DNA of 64,000 bases from Clostridiales bacterium (GTDB lineage Bacteria > Bacillota > Clostridia > Saccharofermentanales > Saccharofermentanaceae), in contig JAFZLF010000055.1 in NCBI GenBank assembly GCA_017551625.1, positions 22,854-86,853 of the forward strand. Reading direction: 5' to 3'. Below the pieces are notes generated by a model. That model saw only the letters and a list, made by a program, of their open reading frames with translations. It was not told where the DNA came from and did no database searches. Each line of letters starts with the position of its first letter. The stretch's first letter is position 1. Of the stretch, positions 52,957-61,560 are shown piece by piece. The position numbers and the translations under genes were made by a program.

Positions 52957-53456
52957 TTACCTTCGGAGAAGAGCCTGTCCACGATATCAGACAGCTCCCG
53001 GCAGAAATTCTCGTTGTTCGACTCCTTGCAGGACTTGGTCATATTTTTGGTGAGTGTGTCGTAGTTCTCGATGCACGCAGAGAGCTTCTCGATGTCTTCG
53101 ATTACGAGGATGTTCCCGAACTTCTTTTCGTACTCGCGGCAGATCCCGATCTGGTGATCGTCGACGTGCTCGCCGTATTTCTTCTTCCGCGGGACGACGA
53201 TCGGGATCTTGCCGGCCTTTAGGACTTCGGTAAAGCAGGCCGGCCCGCCGTGCGTGATGACGATTCTGGATTTATCGAGCAGTTCCAGAAAATCCGAGTG
53301 CCGGATCATCCGGCGCCAGGTGCAGTTTTCCGGCTCTTTTTTGGTATAGCCGATCTGCATGACGACCTCCTCGTCGTGCGAGGCTGCCCATCTGTCCATA
53401 TAGTCCGTCAGCCTCTCGAAGGACTGCTCGTGTGTTCCGACTGTCACGAATATCAT
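52953..53456 (-). CDS. Alg13/PssE-like glycosyltransferase catalytic half
   Basis: The start at 53456 lies 2 nt after the previous stop codon; the longer frame overlaps that gene. The 167-residue product begins MIFVTVGTHEQSFERL and contains ITHGGPACFTEVLKAGKIPIVVPRKKKYGEHVDDHQ split by loops. This is the nucleotide-sugar-binding C-terminal half of GT28-type enzymes (Alg13, PssE, CpsG). It works only with the membrane-binding half encoded immediately upstream. Confidence 0.9.
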   Translation of the reverse strand: MIFVTVGTHEQSFERLTDYMDRWAASHDEEVVMQIGYTKKEPENCTWRRMIRHSDFLELLDKSRIVITHGGPACFTEVLKAGKIPIVVPRKKKYGEHVDDHQIGICREYEKKFGNILVIEDIEKLSACIENYDTLTKNMTKSCKESNNENFCRELSDIVDRLFSEGK

Positions 53457-53458
53457 GC

Positions 53459-53923
53459 TTAGAAAACACTCCCCAGGTATACGGCCTTCGGAAAGACCTT
53501 CTTCATCTGCTCCCACTGTACGATGAAAACATCTGCCTTCTTATAGCAGAGGCGGCCGGTGAGAGAACCTCTGTCGAACCGGTCGAAGGGCTCGATATAG
53601 ATCGTCTTGATCCCCATTTTCTTGCCGAGATAGAAGAACGGCACCGCAGGCGCGGCTCCCGCCGAGATGATCAGATCCGGCTTTTCTTCCCGCAGGATCT
53701 TCCTGGCCCTTTTGGTGTTGATGATCAGGGCCTTGATGCTCCTGTTCGACGGATAGTACACAGGAAAGATCCGTTCCCCTTCGAGGAGACTCCTCGAGTC
53801 TTCCTTGTCGAAGGTTGCCCAGAAGCGTTCCTTATCCTCCCAGAACGGCTTCAGCTGATATAGAAAATTGAGGTGCCCGCCGGAGGACCCGACGAAGCAG
53901 ATCTTAAGCTTTTTTTCTTCCAT
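53459..53923 (-). CDS. Alg14/PssD-like membrane-binding glycosyltransferase half
   Basis: The product of about 154 residues begins KICFVGSSGGHLNFLYQL and contains LIISAGAAPAVPFFYLGKK and YIEPFDRFDRGSLTG. This is the acceptor- and partner-binding half of the split GT28 enzyme completed by the next gene. The start is uncertain: ATG at 53923 and TTG at 53932 both lack well-spaced ribosome sites. The best site (AAGGAG) instead serves an overlapping 12-codon frame starting 10 nt upstream of the TTG, which may couple translation. It is the first gene of the minus-strand glycan set. Confidence 0.88.
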   Translation of the reverse strand: MEEKKLKICFVGSSGGHLNFLYQLKPFWEDKERFWATFDKEDSRSLLEGERIFPVYYPSNRSIKALIINTKRARKILREEKPDLIISAGAAPAVPFFYLGKKMGIKTIYIEPFDRFDRGSLTGRLCYKKADVFIVQWEQMKKVFPKAVYLGSVF

Positions 53924-54158
53924 TCTCCCCAAATCCCCGCATCTGCGGGAACTCTCCTTATCGTATGCAGTACATACTGCGTCTATTGTATCATCTTTTA
54001 TGCGGATAATACTACTTATGTGTCCTATACTACCGCTTCACAAAGGTGAGAAAAACCACGGCGATACGGTAATAGAGCCCGGTAAAGCGTGAACGTAGCG
54101 GTCTCTTTTCCGAAAGATCCCTGCTACACTGCCGGGGAATCAGGTTTCCCCCGGGGGA

Positions 54159-56057
54159 TCATCCTTTCTTCTTTTCGGTCTTGTCCCGGTACATCGCTTC
54201 GTCGGCGCGTTTGGCGACATCGGAAGCGGAGTTGTCCCGCCCGGGATCGAAGACGGAAAGACCGCAGGCGATGGATACATAATCCGCAGGTAACGGGAGG
54301 GTAGCCGAGTATGGGCTCATCAGGTCGTTGATGCGCGTCATGAGCGCATCGCGGTTCTCATAGTCCTCCCCGGTAAGCACGGCGACGAACTCATCTCCGC
54401 CGATCCGGTAGACAGGACTATGCTTAAAGACATTACAGATCAGACGGCAGGCGCGGACGAGGTATTCGTCTCCGGCCTCATGTCCGCCCGAGTCGTTGAT
54501 GAGCTTGAGATTGTTGACATCGAACATCGCGATGGCGAACCGGAAATCCGGATCGGAGATGATCTGCGCCTGCAGGTAGTTCTCCTTATCTTCATAGGCC
54601 ACGCGGTTATTGACCCGGGTGAGGACATCCCGGTGCATCAGATTCAGGAGACGTTTATTCGTGATATCCAGCGTGAGGGCGCGGTGGAATTTCTCGAACA
54701 CCAGACCCATGCGGTTCTCGTAGGTGTACAGGAAACGGTTCTCGATCTTATCGATGCAGTCACGGAAGACCAGATACCCGTATGAGCAATCCGCCTCGTG
54801 AAGCGGCAGGAAAATATACAGGTGGTTCGGCCCGTCCGCGCGGTAGCCGGGGATCAGATCGTGTGACTCGATCCGCTCGCCCGTAAAAACGGCGCCATCT
54901 TCCGCAGAATAGAGCACTTCCATGTATTTTCCGTAGCCCTCGGTACTGAGCTTCACCGCATTGTCGTAGATGGACAGAGAGAAATTCGGCTCCAGAAGCA
55001 CGTGGAAAGAGTCGCCCTCGTGTTCGTGATTCTCCAGCAGAAACCGGTGAAGATCCGACTTGAAGTCTTCGTACGTAAGACACGACCGGATCGTCGAATC
55101 GATGCTATCGAGCCTGCGGTTAAAGTAGGTGGTCATGCCGCGTTTCTTATACGCTTCGCGTCCCATATGCCTGCGGATCTTGTCGCTGTCGCGGAAGTCA
55201 AAACAGCCGCAGCTCTCGCCGGGGACGAACCGGCAGGGGATCACTTCATCGCGGACGTTCACGGCGTCGGACATGTACTCTTTCCAGAGCCTCGCAGCGG
55301 TCTCTCCGATCGTATCGAAACACTGATCTACCGTTGCGATGGCGGGGTCAAAGACCTTACTGTCATCGATATAGTCATACCCGGTGACCAGGATGTCGCC
55401 GGGCACGTCGTATCCGTGCTTGTTCAGTGTGATACAGGCCTCCATGGCGAGCCCGTCATTGGCGCATATAAATGCATCCGGCAGGGGCCTCTTTTCCGCG
55501 CAGAGTCCGTCGATGAAACGGGTAACGGCGGCGATCTCCCATCCGGTATAGTAGACATCGATGAGATCTTCCTCACAGTGATTCTCGGAAAGAAATTCGC
55601 GTACGGCCAGGAGCCGCTGTTCCGAGTCGAAAGAATCCTTCGTTCCGGCAAGAAAGATGATCCTCCTGACATCGTGCTTCTCCCGCAGATGCCGGACCAG
55701 TTCCTGTGTGCCCTGTATATTATCAGAGAGTATGGAGCACATACCGGGTCTTCGGGTGCCCTGCAGGATCAGGGGAACATTGGCTTCCCGGCACTTCTCC
55801 ACGATCCGGTCGACCCGATCCCGGAAATCCAGACCGCTTCCGAAGACGATCGCGCCATCGAAATCCCGCAGGTCGGGAAGCTCGAAGATGTTCATCTCGC
55901 CATGCCGGCGCGCAGGAGTGTCAGCGAAGGTGGAATAGCAGAGAAACAGAAAGATGTCGGCCTCATCTTCGGAGAGGGCCGTCATCAGTCCCTTGAGAAA
56001 CTGGCTGAGGATCTCGGTACACCAGCCGGTCGTAAATACTGCGATCTTCTTCTTCAT
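54159..56057 (-). CDS. LacI-type sugar-sensor domain fused to GGDEF diguanylate cyclase
   Basis: The 632-residue cytoplasmic product lacks membrane helices. Residues 1-290 form a periplasmic-binding-like domain of the LacI regulator type (KIAVFTTGW, FDGAIVFGSG, DAFICANDGLAMEA, ILVTGYDYIDDS). The usual DNA-binding headpiece is missing. A linker domain follows, then a GGDEF domain with DVNNLKLINDSGGHEAGD and GGDEF at 553-557. Metal and substrate residues are intact, so it should make cyclic di-GMP in response to a small intracellular ligand, perhaps a sugar. It lies apart from its neighbours and is probably monocistronic. Confidence 0.9.
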   Translation of the reverse strand: MKKKIAVFTTGWCTEILSQFLKGLMTALSEDEADIFLFLCYSTFADTPARRHGEMNIFELPDLRDFDGAIVFGSGLDFRDRVDRIVEKCREANVPLILQGTRRPGMCSILSDNIQGTQELVRHLREKHDVRRIIFLAGTKDSFDSEQRLLAVREFLSENHCEEDLIDVYYTGWEIAAVTRFIDGLCAEKRPLPDAFICANDGLAMEACITLNKHGYDVPGDILVTGYDYIDDSKVFDPAIATVDQCFDTIGETAARLWKEYMSDAVNVRDEVIPCRFVPGESCGCFDFRDSDKIRRHMGREAYKKRGMTTYFNRRLDSIDSTIRSCLTYEDFKSDLHRFLLENHEHEGDSFHVLLEPNFSLSIYDNAVKLSTEGYGKYMEVLYSAEDGAVFTGERIESHDLIPGYRADGPNHLYIFLPLHEADCSYGYLVFRDCIDKIENRFLYTYENRMGLVFEKFHRALTLDITNKRLLNLMHRDVLTRVNNRVAYEDKENYLQAQIISDPDFRFAIAMFDVNNLKLINDSGGHEAGDEYLVRACRLICNVFKHSPVYRIGGDEFVAVLTGEDYENRDALMTRINDLMSPYSATLPLPADYVSIACGLSVFDPGRDNSASDVAKRADEAMYRDKTEKKKG

Positions 56058-56202
56058 AGCAGATCCCTCTTGATCTGTCTTCTTGCTTTGCTTTCTCGTT
56101 TGTTATCCTTCACCGAAAAATACAGCTATCGTTTAGTCGACCTCGTCATCAGACACCACCATTATATATGTCAGACGTGAACAAACCATTAACAATCCCG
56201 GA

Positions 56203-57642
56203 TCACGAGCTGATCGGGAAGAGAACTTCCGCGCGGAATTCATACCCGTAGGGCTTCTCTTCGCAGGAGACGGAGAGCTCACCGTCGTAGTTTTCTGCCG
56301 CGCTTCGGATATTCTTCAGGCCGAAACCGTGGTTCTTCCGGTCTTTCTTGCTCGTCCCGATCAGGAAGTCCCCTGAGGCGCTTCCCTCTTCACTGTCTTC
56401 TTCGATCTTGACCATGCTTGCGCAGGGATTCGTGACGCTGATCAGGAAGAACTTATCTGTCCTTCGAAACTCCAGCGTGATTTTCCGAAGATCCGGATCG
56501 AGCTCCCGGAGATGTTCATCCGAGGCGGCCTCGATCGCATTGTCGAGAAGATTGGCCAGCATCCTGCACATATCCTGAGGCGTGATCGTCATATCGGAGA
56601 TCACGCCGCTTGACGAAAGAACGAGACCTCTTTCTTCCGCTTCCTTCTTCTTCGCCGAGATGATCGCATCGGCGATCAGATCTCCGGTGTGCGCCGAGAT
56701 GTCGGTGCTCTGGAGATCCTCGGACATATCCTTCAGGTAATCGCGCATCTTGTCATACTCCTGATTTCCGAGAAGGAGCAGGAGGACCTGGACGTGGTTT
56801 TTCATGTCATGCCGGATCGACCGGATCTCGGTATCCGCCCGCACTGACGCTTCATAGTATTTCGTCTGGGAGGAGACGAGATCCTCGTTGATGTGGTTCA
56901 TCTCCTTAAGGGTATCGCGCTCCTTTCTGGCGGCGCGGACGTAGAACAGCACGATGACCGCGACCAGTCCCAGCAGCGCCGTGATGGCCAGTTCGCTCAT
57001 CTGCATGGTATTGAGATTAGAAAAGTCCATCACGTCGGAATACCCGCCATCGATCACCTTGAAACTGTTCGCCAGAAGCGCGAAGAATAGGGCGCTCAGG
57101 AGACCCAGCAGCGTCAGGCCCAGCAGGAAGTGTATGGGCAGTGGCGTATCGTCGTATCTCTTCCGGATATGGTCGATCAGGACGAAGACGGAGAACTCGA
57201 AAAGCAGGATCAGGACCTCCAGAAGAAGAAATACGGTTATCCTGAAATTCCGGTCACCGAGTCCCAGAGAGACGAAAAGAAGATCCCGCAGGCTGGGAAA
57301 TATCGTGGCAAAAACACTGAACAACATATCTGTCAGCAGACATACGACGATCTTTTTCCATAACTTGCACTTCATGTTGAGGAGCATCAGCAGAAGGACG
57401 AAGAGCATCTTCGCCGTTTCTACGGTGTCATAGGTGAAGACGCCGACGACGTTTCCGTTTCCGTCGGTACTGATGATCCAGGTGAATACGGCCGCGACTA
57501 CGGCGAAGAGTACGGAAGACAGATAGGCGATCTTCCGGTTTTTGAACTTATACTTCAGCACGCCGTCGATGAAATAGACGGTGAACGGCGCCGACACGAG
57601 GATAGGCAGCATGAATAGAAACGCTCGGTATACTGCGGTCAT
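56203..57642 (-). CDS. AgrC-like sensor histidine kinase
   Basis: The 479-residue product has about six to seven N-terminal membrane helices (to about 235) and a coiled linker. The kinase core carries phospho-accepting His278 in RHDMKNH, the N-box LLDNAIEA (Asn368 among them) and a glycine-rich GFGLKNI near 446. This GHKL-type kinase with a long membrane sensor is the AgrC/peptide-sensing type. It overlaps the response regulator gene by 4 nt (ATGA). The genes just upstream (ABC exporter, peptidase) suggest it senses a peptide or a membrane-active compound handled by them. Confidence 0.92.
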   Translation of the reverse strand: MTAVYRAFLFMLPILVSAPFTVYFIDGVLKYKFKNRKIAYLSSVLFAVVAAVFTWIISTDGNGNVVGVFTYDTVETAKMLFVLLLMLLNMKCKLWKKIVVCLLTDMLFSVFATIFPSLRDLLFVSLGLGDRNFRITVFLLLEVLILLFEFSVFVLIDHIRKRYDDTPLPIHFLLGLTLLGLLSALFFALLANSFKVIDGGYSDVMDFSNLNTMQMSELAITALLGLVAVIVLFYVRAARKERDTLKEMNHINEDLVSSQTKYYEASVRADTEIRSIRHDMKNHVQVLLLLLGNQEYDKMRDYLKDMSEDLQSTDISAHTGDLIADAIISAKKKEAEERGLVLSSSGVISDMTITPQDMCRMLANLLDNAIEAASDEHLRELDPDLRKITLEFRRTDKFFLISVTNPCASMVKIEEDSEEGSASGDFLIGTSKKDRKNHGFGLKNIRSAAENYDGELSVSCEEKPYGYEFRAEVLFPISS

Positions 57643-58349
57643 CGCCCGTTGCTCCTTATGTAATCGAAGAGTTTCTTCTTAAGATCCGCGGCCATGCCTC
57701 TGGCGATGGGAAGGGTATCGCGGTTATCCATCAGAACTTCCGTCGGGCCCATCTTCGTTACATGGCCGAGATGAATATAATAGGAACGGTGGATCTTGGC
57801 AAATCCGGACGTGAGACTGTCGATCAGAGCGACGGCTTCCGAGAACTTCATCCTCTGCTCCACTGAAGTGTCCGGGAACACGAAACGGACGGAGTTGTTG
57901 GATGCCTCCGCATAGATCAGATCCTTCACGGGGAAGATCCGTTCCTCTCCGTTCTGCCGAAGGACGATCTTCTCGTCGACCCGAAGCTTCTTCTCCAGAT
58001 CTTCGAGCGTCTTACGAAGTTTCTCTGAGTCGACCGGTTTTCCCAGGAAACGGAAAGCATCGACTTCGTAGCCCTCCATCGCCATCTCGGTGTGGCTCGT
58101 AGTGAAGATGATCGGAATATCCTTCGAGTGTTCACGTATGACACGGGCCGTACTCATCCCGTCGAGTTCCCGCATCTCGATATCGAGGAAGATCGCATCG
58201 AGCTGAAAACCGTTCTCAAAGCTCCGGACCAGTTCACGGCCATCCGAAAAGAGGAAACAGCTCACGTTCTCCCGGCCGTAGAGCGAGGCGATCTGGTCGG
58301 CAATGGCCTGCCGGAAACAAGTCTCATCATCGACGACGGCGATCCGCAT
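57639..58349 (-). CDS. LytTR-family response regulator
   Basis: The 236-residue product has a receiver domain with the acidic pair VVDDE and the phospho-acceptor Asp56 in FLDIEM. A LytTR DNA-binding domain runs from about 133 (RIFPVKDLIYAEA, KIHRSYYIHLGHV). It is the partner of the overlapping kinase gene. By analogy with AgrA it should activate promoters with two imperfect direct repeats. Its likely targets are its own operon, including the peptidase and ABC genes 45 nt and more upstream. Confidence 0.94.
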   Translation of the reverse strand: MRIAVVDDETCFRQAIADQIASLYGRENVSCFLFSDGRELVRSFENGFQLDAIFLDIEMRELDGMSTARVIREHSKDIPIIFTTSHTEMAMEGYEVDAFRFLGKPVDSEKLRKTLEDLEKKLRVDEKIVLRQNGEERIFPVKDLIYAEASNNSVRFVFPDTSVEQRMKFSEAVALIDSLTSGFAKIHRSYYIHLGHVTKMGPTEVLMDNRDTLPIARGMAADLKKKLFDYIRSNGR

Positions 58350-58394
58350 AGCTGTAGTCTACCTCCCCGGGATTTAGTATTTCCAGTGTACCAC

Positions 58395-59069
58395 TTATCC
58401 TATCGTCTTTCCATTCTCGAGCACCACCGTACGCGTGCCGTAGGAGGCGCACTCCGGAGAGTGGGTGACCTGCAGGATCGTAAGTCCCTTCTCCTGATTC
58501 AGCCTTGTGAAAAGCTCCATGATCTCTGTGCTCGACTTCGCATCGAGATTGCCGGTCGGCTCATCGGCGAGGATGACCTTCGGACTGCCGAGCACGGCGC
58601 GCGCGATCGCGACACGCTGCTGCTGTCCGCCGGAAAGCGTCGAGGGCATCGCCTTGCGCTTCTCGGTAAGACCCGTGATCTCCAGGATCTCGTCGAGGTC
58701 TTTCTTCAGTTCCGACTTCTTCCTGCCGTTGATCGTAAGCGGCAGGAGGATATTGTCTTCGACATTGAGATTCATGACGAGATTATAAAACTGGAAGATA
58801 AATCCGATGTTATCGAGACGGAGCTTCGAGAGCCGACTGTCTTTGAGCTTTCCGATGTCTATGCCGGTAAGGGAGATGTTTCCCGTAAAGGTGCGGTCAA
58901 GTCCGCCGATCAGATAAAGGAGCGTCGACTTTCCGGAACCGCTCGGGCCCATCAGGGAGACGAACTCGCCCTCTGCGACATACATACATGCGTCTTCCAG
59001 AACGCGGTTGAGATTGCCGCCCTTACCAAATGTCTTGCTTACGTTATTGACTTCGATGATCGTGTTCAT
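58395..59069 (-). CDS. ABC transporter ATP-binding protein (MacB/BceA-like)
   Basis: The 224-residue ATPase has Walker [10 protein letters not shown] at 41-49, the Q-loop FQFYN, signature LSGGQQQR at 145-152 and Walker [10 protein letters not shown] from 165. It pairs with the FtsX permease gene 17 nt upstream. It resembles the ATPase at 1938-2648 but is not a close duplicate. Being in one operon with a two-component system, it recalls peptide-detoxification (Bce-type) modules, although those use OmpR-type rather than LytTR regulators. Confidence 0.93.
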   Translation of the reverse strand: MNTIIEVNNVSKTFGKGGNLNRVLEDACMYVAEGEFVSLMGPSGSGKSTLLYLIGGLDRTFTGNISLTGIDIGKLKDSRLSKLRLDNIGFIFQFYNLVMNLNVEDNILLPLTINGRKKSELKKDLDEILEITGLTEKRKAMPSTLSGGQQQRVAIARAVLGSPKVILADEPTGNLDAKSSTEIMELFTRLNQEKGLTILQVTHSPECASYGTRTVVLENGKTIG

Positions 59070-59086
59070 ATATTTATCCTCCGTGA

Positions 59087-61546
59087 TTATTCATACTTGA
59101 TCTGTTCGGCTATTTTCATCTTCCGCAGGTTCCGTATCGGGAACAGGACGGTCAGCGTGAAGAGCAGGGCGAGAAGCAGGAAGAACAGGAACGTGCGTCC
59201 GATATCTGCCCGGATCAGGATGCCGATACTGGCGGCGTTATCGACGGCATCTCCGATGATGTGCGTCAGGAGGTGTCCGAGGAGACAGCCGGAGCCCGCT
59301 GCGGCCAGGGAAGTGATCAGCACTTCCTTCAGAAGGATAAAGGACAGTTTGCTTCTGCTCATGGCAGTCGAGAGCATGACCGCGCACTCTTTCTTCCTGC
59401 CGACGAAACCGATGAGCTGGTTACTGATCGTGCCGATGCAGGTCATGCCGATGGCGAGTGTGATCAGTGCGCCCATGATCGCGGTAAACTGGGCGCTAGA
59501 GGCCTTCGCGTCTTCCTCTTCTTCGAGAGCAGTCTTCACCGTAAGATAGGTGCCTCTTCCATAGGTCCGGATCGTGGAGACGATCTTCTCCGGATCTTCG
59601 CACCGGATCAGGATATAGAAAGGAAAATCCTTGAAGAGAGCCAGATATTCATTTTCGGAGAAGAAGATGCTGGCGCTTCCGCCTTCGAGCTCGGGGGGCG
59701 TGACGGTGCCTGCGACCGTATACTCCCTCGTGACCGGAAGAAGACCGTCGGGATGGGTCGTGATTCTCAGTGCGTCGCCCGTTTTAATACCGTTCTTTTC
59801 GGCGTAGCGGCTGTCGATCAGTACCGTTCCGTCCTCGATCTTAGAGGGGAGATCTTCGTATGCGGTGTAGAGGTGATACCCGCCGTCGGGATACCCGATC
59901 AGAGAGGCCTGGATCGTATCCTCTCCGACCACGACCTCCTCAAGCGTCGAGTAGATGCGTTCCGTCTCGGTCACGCCGTCGAGATGATCGACGTACGAAT
60001 AGTATTTTCCTGATTTAGAGCAGGTGAGGATCGCATCGCTGGCGAAGTCCGTCTTCGCCATCGATGCCGACATAGACCCGGCGATCGAGACGATGATCAC
60101 GCACATCGCCGATGCGGTGGCAAGAAGGACACCGCTTCCGACCGTGCTCTTTCTGGAGATCGTCTCCACAGCGGCCAGCGACCAGGAGGGCCGGTCTGTC
60201 CTGTCGGAAATCTTCCGGATCACGAAAGAGACACCTTTCAGGATCCACGGGAAGAGGAAGGCCAGAGCCATGACCGAGAAGACCAGGCAGGAGGTCGCGC
60301 CGGGAAGGGAAGTTCTCCTAAAGAAGGTGACGACGCCAAGACAGAGACAGAGAAGACCCAGCACCGTGAGGACCCGGCTGAAGCGGTATTCGGTATCTCG
60401 GTTATCGAAGATGATATCGCGGATAGAGGTCCGGAGGGCGCGAAGGATCGCGCGGAGCGGGATGAGACACTCGATCACGACGGCGCCGAGGATGATGCCG
60501 ACAGGAAGCATGACCGACAGATTCGGGAAAGTGACGCTCAAGGACTCGCCTTCATCGGTCTGCACCGTGATCAAAGAACCAAGAAGCGCAGGGCGGAAGA
60601 ACACATAGAGGATCGTCGCCGGGATGCTTCCGAGAAGAGCGTAGAGTGCATTTTCGAGGATCAGGATGCGGCCGGTCTTACTAGAACTCATGCCGAGACT
60701 TCTCAGTGTCCCGATGAAGGACATCCGCTCACTGACGATGCGGTTACTGACCGACGCCGTCACAAAGATCACGATAAGAAACAGGATCGCGAAGATCAGG
60801 TAGAGGAAGCCCTGCAGTTCCTCGAGAGCTGCCATCGAAGACTCGGTGAGGGCCATCTGCGTGACCGTCGCATCCGGGTAGCGTTCTTTTATCTTATTCA
60901 TGACATCCTCGATAAGACTGTCGTCCCGGAGGTCGATCTGTGCCTCGTCGACGGATCCGTAACCGCATGACAGAAGCGTGCCGGTCTCAAAATCAACAAC
61001 GGCGGCATTTTCCCTAAGAAGGATATTCTGTGTGTTTTTCGGGATCACGCCTGCGACCTTGAGGGGGACTTCGAGATAGGCGCGGTCATGAAGCGTGATC
61101 GTATCGCCGGCTTTGTACCCGTTTTTCTCGGCGAAAGATTCGCTCAGGAGGATCTCGCCGCGTCCGACACGAAGATCCTTGAGAAAACCCATCTTCGCGC
61201 CTGCGTCCATATCCATGCCGTAGATCTGAAGATCGACGGTGGTCACGTAGTTATATTCACCCGGGATCGGGGAGTAGACCGTCTCCGAATTCTTGTTGAT
61301 CAGAAGCACATCCGATTCCGGAAGCATCGAAGAGATGTCAGACAGATCCATGCCTCCCGAGCTCACCGAGATATCGGCCGAAGAGATGTTGCCGAGAAGC
61401 GACGCGGCCAGATCGCCGATCGTGCTTCCGATATCGAAGCAGAAATAGGCGCACAGGGAGCAGGTGAAGATCGAGAGCACGATCAGGATCGTCCGAAGTG
61501 GTTTTCCGAATATGTTTTTGAAAGAGTTTTTCAGAATGAGTAACAT
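59087..61546 (-). CDS. FtsX-family ABC transporter permease
   Basis: The 819-residue protein has an N-terminal helix (about 15-37) and an extracytoplasmic MacB-like domain. A helix cluster around 245-350, two helices near 395-450 and one near 475-495 follow. A second extracytoplasmic domain is followed by a terminal group of three helices. This is the two-FtsX-domain layout of large peptide or lipoprotein exporters. It is preceded by the peptidase gene (14 nt) and followed by its ATPase. Its substrate may be the same peptide that the M13 peptidase cleaves outside the membrane, which is inference. Confidence 0.9.
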   Translation of the reverse strand: MLLILKNSFKNIFGKPLRTILIVLSIFTCSLCAYFCFDIGSTIGDLAASLLGNISSADISVSSGGMDLSDISSMLPESDVLLINKNSETVYSPIPGEYNYVTTVDLQIYGMDMDAGAKMGFLKDLRVGRGEILLSESFAEKNGYKAGDTITLHDRAYLEVPLKVAGVIPKNTQNILLRENAAVVDFETGTLLSCGYGSVDEAQIDLRDDSLIEDVMNKIKERYPDATVTQMALTESSMAALEELQGFLYLIFAILFLIVIFVTASVSNRIVSERMSFIGTLRSLGMSSSKTGRILILENALYALLGSIPATILYVFFRPALLGSLITVQTDEGESLSVTFPNLSVMLPVGIILGAVVIECLIPLRAILRALRTSIRDIIFDNRDTEYRFSRVLTVLGLLCLCLGVVTFFRRTSLPGATSCLVFSVMALAFLFPWILKGVSFVIRKISDRTDRPSWSLAAVETISRKSTVGSGVLLATASAMCVIIVSIAGSMSASMAKTDFASDAILTCSKSGKYYSYVDHLDGVTETERIYSTLEEVVVGEDTIQASLIGYPDGGYHLYTAYEDLPSKIEDGTVLIDSRYAEKNGIKTGDALRITTHPDGLLPVTREYTVAGTVTPPELEGGSASIFFSENEYLALFKDFPFYILIRCEDPEKIVSTIRTYGRGTYLTVKTALEEEEDAKASSAQFTAIMGALITLAIGMTCIGTISNQLIGFVGRKKECAVMLSTAMSRSKLSFILLKEVLITSLAAAGSGCLLGHLLTHIIGDAVDNAASIGILIRADIGRTFLFFLLLALLFTLTVLFPIRNLRKMKIAEQIKYE

Positions 61547-61560
61547 CTTATTTCACCTCC

